This document shows positions 1 to 5,985 of a DNA stretch of 14,482 nucleotides, one piece after another. The notes below the pieces were generated by a model. That model saw only the letters and a list, made by a program, of their open reading frames with translations. It did not search any database and was not told the origin of the DNA. Origin of the DNA: an uncultured Actinomycetes bacterium (lineage in GTDB: Bacteria > Actinomycetota > Actinomycetes > S36-B12); the NCBI GenBank assembly GCA_937876275.1, contig CALFIA010000304.1:1-14482 (forward strand), given 5' to 3'. Positions within the stretch are counted from its first letter, which is position 1. The number at the start of each line of letters is the position of its first letter. The position numbers and the translations under genes are program-made.

Positions 1-1
1 T

Positions 2-1012
2 ATCATGCCATTTGCCATGCTGCTGCTGTCCGAACCTCGGGGTGCCAACTTGTGGCTGGGCCAGCTCGGAGCGCGCAACGTGGCGCGCGACATCGATCGT
101 CTGCGCGCCGCACTCGGCGACGACCAGCTCCACTATCTCGGCTACTCGTACGGCACCTACCTCGGTGCTCTTTACGCCCACGATTTCCCCGACAACGTCG
201 GGCGATTCGTTCTTGATGGCGCCGTCGATCCGAGCATGGACTCGATGCAGATCTCCGAAGGTCAGTCGAAGGCCTTCCAGGTCGCGATGACTCGCTTTGC
301 CCGCAACTGCTCCCGACTCGCGTCGTGCCCGTACTCGGGAGGCTCGGCCAAGGTCCTCGCGGGGATTAACGCACTGCTCGCGCGTCTCGACAAGCATCCG
401 ATGCGCACCGAGAAGCGTGAGACTCTCACGCAGTCTCAAGCCCTGAGCGCACTGTTCTGGGGCATGTACTCCCGCGACTACTGGCCCAACCTTCGAGACG
501 CCCTCAGCGAGGCTTCTCGAGGTAACGGCACCTACATGCTGATGCTCGCCGACCTGAGCGCCGATCGCACCGGACCGAATACCTATGCGAGCAACCAGAA
601 TTCGGCCTTCTACGCGATTAGCTGCTGGGATTCGCCCGCCTCGCCCGATGCAGCCGGCCTTGCCACGGCAGCACGCGCCTGGTCGTCGAATGCACCGGTG
701 CCGGAGATGGCTCGCGCTCTCGCCTGGGGAAATGCTCCGTGTTCCACTTGGTTCGGACATTCCGCGCTTGCACCCGCACCGGCATCGTCATCCACGCAGG
801 CTCCGATTCTTGTCGTGGGCACGACGTTCGACCCCGCGACTCCGTATCCGTGGGCGGTGTCACTGGCGGATCAGCTGAGCACGGCTCGACTTCTCACCTA
901 TGTGGGTGACGGGCACACGGCCTACGGCAACGGCAATCGGTGCATTGACTCAGCAGTCAATGACTTCTTCGTGACCGGTGCTGTACCAGCACGCGGCACA
1001 CGCTGCACCTAA
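2..1012 (+). CDS. TAP-type alpha/beta-hydrolase (tripeptidyl aminopeptidase-like), 5' end outside window
   Basis: This is the C-terminal part of a secreted alpha/beta-hydrolase of the TAP / SlpD-SlpE type, a family of exopeptidases that release short peptides from protein N-termini outside the cell. The frame is open to the window edge, so the true start and any signal peptide are missing. Numbering from the first in-frame ATG (position 5), the nucleophile elbow GYSYG puts the serine at residue 48. The TAP C-terminal domain follows, with the acid in GTTFDPATP (Asp276) and the histidine in GDGHTAYG (His304). Several cysteines (NCS, SCP, SCW, PCS, RCI, RCT) fit a disulfide-bonded exported protein. 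It converges on the PAC2 gene with 20 bases between the stops and no clear terminator. The family call is firm; the substrate is unknown and simple esterase activity is possible. Confidence 0.88.
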   Translation: MMPFAMLLLSEPRGANLWLGQLGARNVARDIDRLRAALGDDQLHYLGYSYGTYLGALYAHDFPDNVGRFVLDGAVDPSMDSMQISEGQSKAFQVAMTRFARNCSRLASCPYSGGSAKVLAGINALLARLDKHPMRTEKRETLTQSQALSALFWGMYSRDYWPNLRDALSEASRGNGTYMLMLADLSADRTGPNTYASNQNSAFYAISCWDSPASPDAAGLATAARAWSSNAPVPEMARALAWGNAPCSTWFGHSALAPAPASSSTQAPILVVGTTFDPATPYPWAVSLADQLSTARLLTYVGDGHTAYGNGNRCIDSAVNDFFVTGAVPARGTRCT

Positions 1013-1032
1013 GAGCCCACACAGTCAGTCGC

Positions 1033-1959
1033 TCAGGCGTCCTTGCGCTCATCATCATCACGCAGACCATTGAGGAACTCCTCGACCTGCGCGGCAATCT
1101 CATCGCCGGTCGGCATCTCGCCATCAGGTGCGAGCTCGGATAGGCCGGCTGCCATCGCGGCACCTGCTGCTAGCTGGTCGTACTGGACCTCCAGAGTCGA
1201 CACGATCACCCCGAACTCTTCATTGCCCTCGAGCTGATTGGCGACTTCGCGATCAGCGGCGTCAGCAGCCTCCTGCAACCCAGCACTCGACAGAGCCAGC
1301 CCGGTCACAGATGCAACGCCTTCGATGAGCGCCTGAGCCCCGCGGGGGTACTCGAATTGCACGAGGTAATGCGGCACCTGAGCCGTGACGCCCATGGACG
1401 GCACGCCCTGCTCCCCCAGGCTGAGTTCCAGCATTGCGCCGACATGACCGGGTACCTCGATCTCGCCGATGACGGACGTGAAACCCGCTACGAGCGAGGG
1501 CTCACTGCCGTGGATGGTGAGTCCGAGCGGACGCGTGTGCGGGGCCGGCCACGGAATTGCCGAGAGGCCGACAGCAAGCCTCACCTCGAAACGGTCGACG
1601 ATGCCCTGGACTGCCGCGATGAAGCGCTGCCACTGGTAGTCAGGCTCAGGGCCGACCAGCAGGAGAAAGCGCGCACCGGTGGGATCGGTCACTTCATGCA
1701 GAGAGATCTGCGGAATGTCGACCGAAGCGAAGTGATCGACGACGTATGACATACGCGGGCGACGCGCACGATAGTCGAGCACTTCTTCCACATCGAAGGT
1801 GGCGATCAGATGCTGGTCACAGGATTCAAGAATGTGATCGGCGGCAATACGCACGCCATTACCGGCATCGACAAAGCCCGAGAAGGCATGCAGGAGCACT
1901 GGCGGCGTATCGAATTCGACATCGCGATGCCAGGTGTAGAGCTCTTCAGGATTCCGCAT
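1033..1959 (-). CDS. PAC2-family protein (actinobacterial proteasome-assembly-chaperone-like)
   Basis: A 308-residue protein that reads as an actinobacterial PAC2-family member, the group that includes M. tuberculosis Rv2714 and Rv2125. Recognisable stretches are the N-terminal LLHAFSGFVDAGNG, the LLLVGPEPDYQW strand-turn region, GLSAIPWPAPHTRP, and a helical acidic C-terminus. The family shares a fold with eukaryotic and archaeal proteasome assembly chaperones, but the job of the bacterial members is not settled. The C-terminus ends ERKDA, so the HbYX tail used by archaeal homologues to dock on the 20S core is absent. The ATG at 1959 is preceded by GGGAAGG about 2 bases upstream, a close but usable ribosome-binding site. 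It lies 70 bases downstream of the GTPase gene on the same strand, so co-transcription is possible. Confidence 0.85.
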   Translation of the reverse strand: MRNPEELYTWHRDVEFDTPPVLLHAFSGFVDAGNGVRIAADHILESCDQHLIATFDVEEVLDYRARRPRMSYVVDHFASVDIPQISLHEVTDPTGARFLLLVGPEPDYQWQRFIAAVQGIVDRFEVRLAVGLSAIPWPAPHTRPLGLTIHGSEPSLVAGFTSVIGEIEVPGHVGAMLELSLGEQGVPSMGVTAQVPHYLVQFEYPRGAQALIEGVASVTGLALSSAGLQEAADAADREVANQLEGNEEFGVIVSTLEVQYDQLAAGAAMAAGLSELAPDGEMPTGDEIAAQVEEFLNGLRDDDERKDA

Positions 1960-2029
1960 GGCCTTCCCTGTAGTTGGTACCCAATTGTCTCAACCTCCGG
2001 CCACGCAGATTGCTTCCGCGCGTTCGCTT

Positions 2030-3205
2030 CTAGCGGAGTTTCGAGGTCTTCAGGAAGCCCAGGAAGGCCTGGGAGACCTCCGGGCCGGTGAGGAAGGCCT
2101 GGCGAGCCGAGGGGTCCATGGTGAGGGCGTACTCGCACACCCTGGACCAGGCCATGCCCACCGCCTTCGTGAGGCTTCCGGCGACGGTTGCCGAGATCGC
2201 AGAGCCTGCGATCGCGCCGCCCGGGAGCAACTTGAGCAGGCTCGTGACGGCATAGCGACCCGCCATCGTGGCGCCGCCGGTCAAGATCACAGATCCGGCA
2301 GTTGCCATGGCCCGCGAAGTGCTGGGCGGCAGGCCGTAGGCCGCCGTAATGCGAGCGATCATCGTCACCTGGTTGGGCACCAGCAGCGCAGCGTCAGCGA
2401 ACGGAATCGGGGTTGCGCCGATACCAGCGGCGACGGCTACCGCCTGGTTGATGATCCGCGCCACCTCTTTTTTTTTACGATCCACATCAACGACCTGCGC
2501 GGCGGTCAGCGCCCGTTCGGCCACCTCAGGTACCACGGCATACGTGGCATCCAGGAGTTGCTGGAGGCCGAACACCGGATCGCCGTGGAAGCTATCTGCA
2601 AGGGCATTCGTCAGCACGACCGTGCCGCTCGGTGCGATGGGCAGGTCCAAGCCATCGACGTACCGGGCGAATTCCAGCGCTTCAGGATGCACCACTCCGT
2701 CACGGGTAGGCACCTGGGTCAGCACCACGATCACGGGGAGTCCGAGCGACTCAAGGGCTCGGACGAAATCTTCCTGAGCTCGCTCGAAACGACGATCGGA
2801 CCAACGCACGCAGTACCAGATCGCGTGTATGCCGAGCCCGGGATCGCGCTGCTCTGCCACGAGCCGACGCAGGCCATCGAGGATCACATTTCCGGCCGTG
2901 CCTGTCTCGAAGCCTTCGGAGTCGTAGACGCCGAGGAAGCCATCGGGGTGCCGGTAATAGACCAGACCCTTGGTGACCGGGCGCCCCACACCGGTGATCG
3001 CGACATCGCGACCGAAGATCGCATTGACCAGGGTGGACTTTCCTGCGCCCGTCTTGCCGAATACGGCGAGGTTGAAGCAACCCAGCGAGGCGAAGGCCTC
3101 CGCAAGCTTGGCCTCGAACATGCCCTCGAGCTCGGGACGGCCGAGATCGTGAACCCCCGCGGCCGGATCTCGTTCACGGTCACCGCCAGCCGGCGAAATG
3201 GTCAT
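2030..3205 (-). CDS. Membrane-associated TRAFAC GTPase with C-terminal DUF697-like hydrophobic domain
   Basis: A 391-residue P-loop GTPase. The G1 loop is GKTGAGKST (residues 50-58), a G2 candidate is Thr78 in RPVTKG, and G3 is DSEGF (95-99) in place of DxxG with a following small residue. The usual G4 NKxD appears to be TQVP (163-166) after a hydrophobic strand. A segment rich in IWYC/RW residues (129-135) is typical of the 50S-ribosome-binding-GTPase/YcjF-like group. After a lysine-rich hinge (244-246) comes a hydrophobic C-terminal domain (about 250-350) containing a TPIPFADAALLVP motif like that of DUF697 proteins; it probably associates with the inner membrane. The three hinge lysines are all AAA codons, forming an A9 run (see findings). 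The gene is divergent from the lytic transglycosylase. The start may be leaderless; a weak GGTGA lies close to the ATG. Target and physiological role are unknown. Confidence 0.82.
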   Translation of the reverse strand: MTISPAGGDRERDPAAGVHDLGRPELEGMFEAKLAEAFASLGCFNLAVFGKTGAGKSTLVNAIFGRDVAITGVGRPVTKGLVYYRHPDGFLGVYDSEGFETGTAGNVILDGLRRLVAEQRDPGLGIHAIWYCVRWSDRRFERAQEDFVRALESLGLPVIVVLTQVPTRDGVVHPEALEFARYVDGLDLPIAPSGTVVLTNALADSFHGDPVFGLQQLLDATYAVVPEVAERALTAAQVVDVDRKKKEVARIINQAVAVAAGIGATPIPFADAALLVPNQVTMIARITAAYGLPPSTSRAMATAGSVILTGGATMAGRYAVTSLLKLLPGGAIAGSAISATVAGSLTKAVGMAWSRVCEYALTMDPSARQAFLTGPEVSQAFLGFLKTSKLR

Positions 3206-3210
3206 GGTTC

Positions 3211-3216
3211 ACCGTA
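3211..3216 (-). promoter_or_regulatory. Candidate -10 box of the GTPase gene (near-leaderless start)
   Basis: On the minus strand TACGGT fits the actinobacterial TANNNT -10 pattern and ends 5 bases before the ATG at 3205. Transcription would then begin at or very near the start codon. No convincing -35 is visible 16-18 bases upstream. This is inferred from spacing alone. Confidence 0.3.
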
Positions 3217-3226
3217 CCCCGCGTTT

Positions 3227-3255
3227 TCGACGAACCGTGCCAGTCGGGTTACCGT
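3227..3255 (+). promoter_or_regulatory. Candidate promoter of the lytic transglycosylase gene, leaderless
   Basis: TCGACG (3227-3232, four of six matches to TTGACA) and TACCGT (3250-3255, TANNNT) are separated by 17 bases. The -10 ends 6 bases before the ATG at 3262, the spacing expected when the mRNA begins with the start codon. No ribosome-binding site with normal spacing is present, which agrees with a leaderless message. Confidence 0.45.
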
Positions 3256-3261
3256 GGTGAC

Positions 3262-3822
3262 ATGGCTTCGGGGATCGGCGGGCGCGCACTGCGCTCGCTG
3301 CTCGCTCTCGCACTCGTGGCCGCGATCGTGGCAGGCGGCTTGTGGTGGGCAATGGGGGTTGCGCGCCAAAAAGGCATGCTGGGCCCGATCGTGGTGCCTC
3401 AGGAATATCGCGCCCTGCTCCTCGAAGCCGCTGATACCTGCCCGAAGATTCCGGTAGAGATCCTGGCCGCCCAGATTGCGGCCGAGAGCGGTTGGGATTC
3501 CAAGGCTCGAAGTGGAGCCGGGGCTCAGGGCATTGCCCAGTTCATGCCCGAGGTGTGGCGTCAGTACGGCGTCGACGCCAATAACGACGGTAAGAGAAGT
3601 GTCTGGGATCCCGTCGACGCGATTCACTCCGCTGCTCACCTGAACTGCGTCAATCGAGCCCTCGTCAAGGGAGCCTCCGGCAACCGACTGGAGAACACAC
3701 TCGCTGCCTACAACGCCGGCTACGGTGCCGTACTGAAGTACGACGGTGTCCCGCCCTTCCCGGAGACCCAGGCCTACGTGAAGCGCATCCTCGCTGACGC
3801 CAAGGAGATCCGGCTCGGTTGA
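3262..3822 (+). CDS. Membrane-anchored lytic transglycosylase (SLT domain)
   Basis: A 186-residue protein with a single N-terminal hydrophobic helix (about residues 10-32), which acts as a signal anchor and leaves the enzyme outside the membrane. The SLT/goose-lysozyme-like domain follows. Catalytic Glu75 is in AAESGW, then GAQGIAQFMP (87-96), and AAYNAGYGAV near the C-terminus. Enzymes of this type cut the MurNAc-GlcNAc bond of peptidoglycan non-hydrolytically and leave 1,6-anhydroMurNAc. Residues 105-116 (DANNDGKRSVWD) match an EF-hand-like calcium loop, with acidic or Asn residues at positions 1, 3, 5 and 12. Cys60 and a second cysteine in LNCVN may pair. The start is chosen because translation from 3262 fits the -10 box 6 bases upstream. 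It is short for the family and has no extra cell-wall-binding domain. Confidence 0.87.
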   Translation: MASGIGGRALRSLLALALVAAIVAGGLWWAMGVARQKGMLGPIVVPQEYRALLLEAADTCPKIPVEILAAQIAAESGWDSKARSGAGAQGIAQFMPEVWRQYGVDANNDGKRSVWDPVDAIHSAAHLNCVNRALVKGASGNRLENTLAAYNAGYGAVLKYDGVPPFPETQAYVKRILADAKEIRLG

Positions 3823-3826
3823 GCCG
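3811..3826. terminator. Small hairpin between convergent genes, possible terminator
   Basis: CGGCTC (3811-3816) and GAGCCG (3821-3826) form a perfect 6-base stem with a GGTT loop. It overlaps the stop codon of the lytic transglycosylase and lies just past the end of the convergent hydrolase gene. It has no T-tract on either side, so it is weak evidence; it could serve both directions or be chance. Confidence 0.3.
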
Positions 3827-3831
3827 ACCCC

Positions 3832-5940
3832 TTAGACGGTATCGAGGGGATCGATCGCGTCTACTGATTCCTTCGTGATCACCGGAGCTGCCGGCTTCGA
3901 CGCCGAGCTCAGGATCTGGCCGACAATCGCCTCGGGATCTCCGCCTCCACTGAGGCCCCAAGTCTTCACCTCGCGCAACACGGCTTCGCGCGCGCGGGCC
4001 ACCTGCTCGGAGACCACGCGCTTTTGCGCCCAGACAAGTTCGCGTTCACGCAGCGCACGTTCGATCGAGAGCAGCTGCTCTGCCGTGACGGGCAGGTCGT
4101 ATGCAGCCGAGACAAAGCGTGCGATGTCCTCGCGGTAGTCGTGACCGCGGCGACCGAACTTTCCAGGAACGACCTCCATTGCGTTGATGAGGTCGACGCC
4201 GGTAAGCACGAAGGTCGTGCCTGGGCGCCAGCTGCTCGACTTCGGCACGCGCGGCGGGCGCTGGGCCTCCGGGCCAAGCCACCAGGGCTGGCGCATGAGC
4301 AGATTGGTGCCGAACTTCGGGATCGGATCATCGAAGTGACTGATCAGAATGTGCCGAGCCTTCGCGCGCGAGGCATCGTCCATTTCCAGGTATTCACCGA
4401 AATTATCGACCTCGATCATCGTGTGGTTCGGGTCGATCTTGTCAGGATCAAGGCGCCACGCCTTCGCGAAGTCAGTAGCTGAGGGAGTGCCGAGGAATAT
4501 CGAGGAATGCACGAAGTCGCGGTCGATGGCCTCGACGGTGCGATGACGCCAGATGTCTTGCATGGTGAGGGCGCCAAGACTTTCGCCGAAAAGCACGAAC
4601 TTCGGACGTTTGCTCTCCGGAATGCCGCGCATGTATCCGACCATGGCGTGCATGAGCGCACGGTTCTGCTCGATTGCCAGACCGGTGCGGGTCAACGACA
4701 TCGACGAGGGCAGCATCGAGTACTGCATCGTGCTGATCGCACAATCACCGAGGGTCATGTATTCAAGTGCCTCAGCGAATACGTAGTTGATGTAGCCGGA
4801 TCCGGTCGGAGAGGAGAAGGCGAGTACCTGGCGTTCGAAGGCTCCGGCCCGAATCATTTCGTCCATCAAGATGTCGACGCGGTCCTCGAGCTCAGCTGCA
4901 GTATCGAGACCGACGAAGACGCGCACGGGCTCGGCCTTAGCCGGTTCGCCCATCACTGCGGCGATCTCGTCGCCGGTCAGTGCCATATTGGTGAAGCGAC
5001 GCCCCTCTCTCGACAGTGTGTCGAAAGGGACGAGGCTGCCCGGGCCGCCGGAGACGTAAGGGCTTGTCGGCGGTGAGTCGTACGCAGGCTCGATCGCCGC
5101 GCCGCCTTGCTCCACGCGCCGGACTGCGTACTCGTAACCGGCGAAGATTGCTCCACCTAGAAGACCCAGGGCAACCGCATGCCCGATGGGATTCGAGACC
5201 GAGTCATAGGACGGGGCGATTTTCTTGAGTCCGTTCGAAACGCCACGTGCGATGAGGCCTTCGCCCGCCTGGAGGCCGAGCACACCAGCGCCCACTCCAA
5301 GGGCAATCAACGTGGAGTTGCGAGTCGACACATTGGCGATGGTCGTATCGCCAAGCTCGGCGGCGCGCTTGTGCACCCGATGGATCTCGTAGGCAGATAC
5401 GGCCGTACCGGCAGGCAGTGCAAGAGGCACACGCTTGAGCCAAGCGGAGCCTGGCCTTGCCTCGGAGATGATGTCGATGGTTCCGATCACGGCCGAGAGT
5501 CCGGCACCCAGGGCCGCGACCCGCGACGTGCGGTTCGCCGCAACACGGAGCAGGCCGCGGCGTGGACGCTCATCCTCACGCGGAGGGATCGCCCGAGCAA
5601 CGCCTTCCGCTGCTGCGCCGATGAGCGCGTTCGTGCCGACCGTGAAGGCCAGACGTGCCGCAGCCGAACCCGAGTTCGTACGCCCGCGGGCAATCGTGCG
5701 TCCGAGGGACTCGAGTACCGACTGAGTCGCGGTGACGGCAGAGAGCGTGGTGGCCGAGATCAGGCCGGTCGCGATCGCCTGATCGATGGTGCGACGAGGC
5801 TGGAGCCCGGGCTCGAAGGACGGCCCCACCGAGGCGGCCGCGGCGAAGAGTGCCGCGCGTTCAGCCAGGGAGAGATCAGGGCCGAGGCGGCCGATTAGGG
5901 TGTTCAGCAGTCCACGAGTGCTCTCGGTCATAGGCGCCAT
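3832..5940 (-). CDS. Multi-pass membrane alpha/beta-hydrolase (Abhydrolase_9 type, PF10081/PF15420)
   Basis: A protein of up to 702 residues. The N-terminal third carries hydrophobic segments at about 97-118, 141-159, 171-185, 210-231 and 252-273, as in the Abhydrolase_9 N-terminal domain. A Pro/Gly/Ser-rich linker (about 286-305) leads to the catalytic part (about 335-610), whose nucleophile elbow FGESLGA places the serine at 454. The catalytic part also has the family-typical FSSPTGSGYIN, SMQYSMLPS-like and HFDDPIPKF segments. The natural substrate of this mainly actinobacterial family is not established; lipid or ester hydrolysis at the membrane is an inference. The ATG at 5931 (second methionine codon) has AGGATGG 5 bases upstream, better placed than anything before 5940, so the real start may be three codons later. 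It sits 45 bases after sbcC and could be read through from it. Confidence 0.83.
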   Translation of the reverse strand: MAPMTESTRGLLNTLIGRLGPDLSLAERAALFAAAASVGPSFEPGLQPRRTIDQAIATGLISATTLSAVTATQSVLESLGRTIARGRTNSGSAAARLAFTVGTNALIGAAAEGVARAIPPREDERPRRGLLRVAANRTSRVAALGAGLSAVIGTIDIISEARPGSAWLKRVPLALPAGTAVSAYEIHRVHKRAAELGDTTIANVSTRNSTLIALGVGAGVLGLQAGEGLIARGVSNGLKKIAPSYDSVSNPIGHAVALGLLGGAIFAGYEYAVRRVEQGGAAIEPAYDSPPTSPYVSGGPGSLVPFDTLSREGRRFTNMALTGDEIAAVMGEPAKAEPVRVFVGLDTAAELEDRVDILMDEMIRAGAFERQVLAFSSPTGSGYINYVFAEALEYMTLGDCAISTMQYSMLPSSMSLTRTGLAIEQNRALMHAMVGYMRGIPESKRPKFVLFGESLGALTMQDIWRHRTVEAIDRDFVHSSIFLGTPSATDFAKAWRLDPDKIDPNHTMIEVDNFGEYLEMDDASRAKARHILISHFDDPIPKFGTNLLMRQPWWLGPEAQRPPRVPKSSSWRPGTTFVLTGVDLINAMEVVPGKFGRRGHDYREDIARFVSAAYDLPVTAEQLLSIERALRERELVWAQKRVVSEQVARAREAVLREVKTWGLSGGGDPEAIVGQILSSASKPAAPVITKESVDAIDPLDTV

Positions 5941-5985
5941 CCTGCCATCTGGAGGCTGCCGCGTCTGACCCTCCCGAATCTGCCG

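Noticed and set aside
1958..3457. A long plus-strand open frame (499 codons) antisense to the GTPase gene
   Set aside because: It mirrors the GTPase codons, gives a low-complexity His/Arg/Gly-rich translation with no recognisable family, and overlaps the real lytic transglycosylase start. Long antisense frames are expected in GC-rich DNA.
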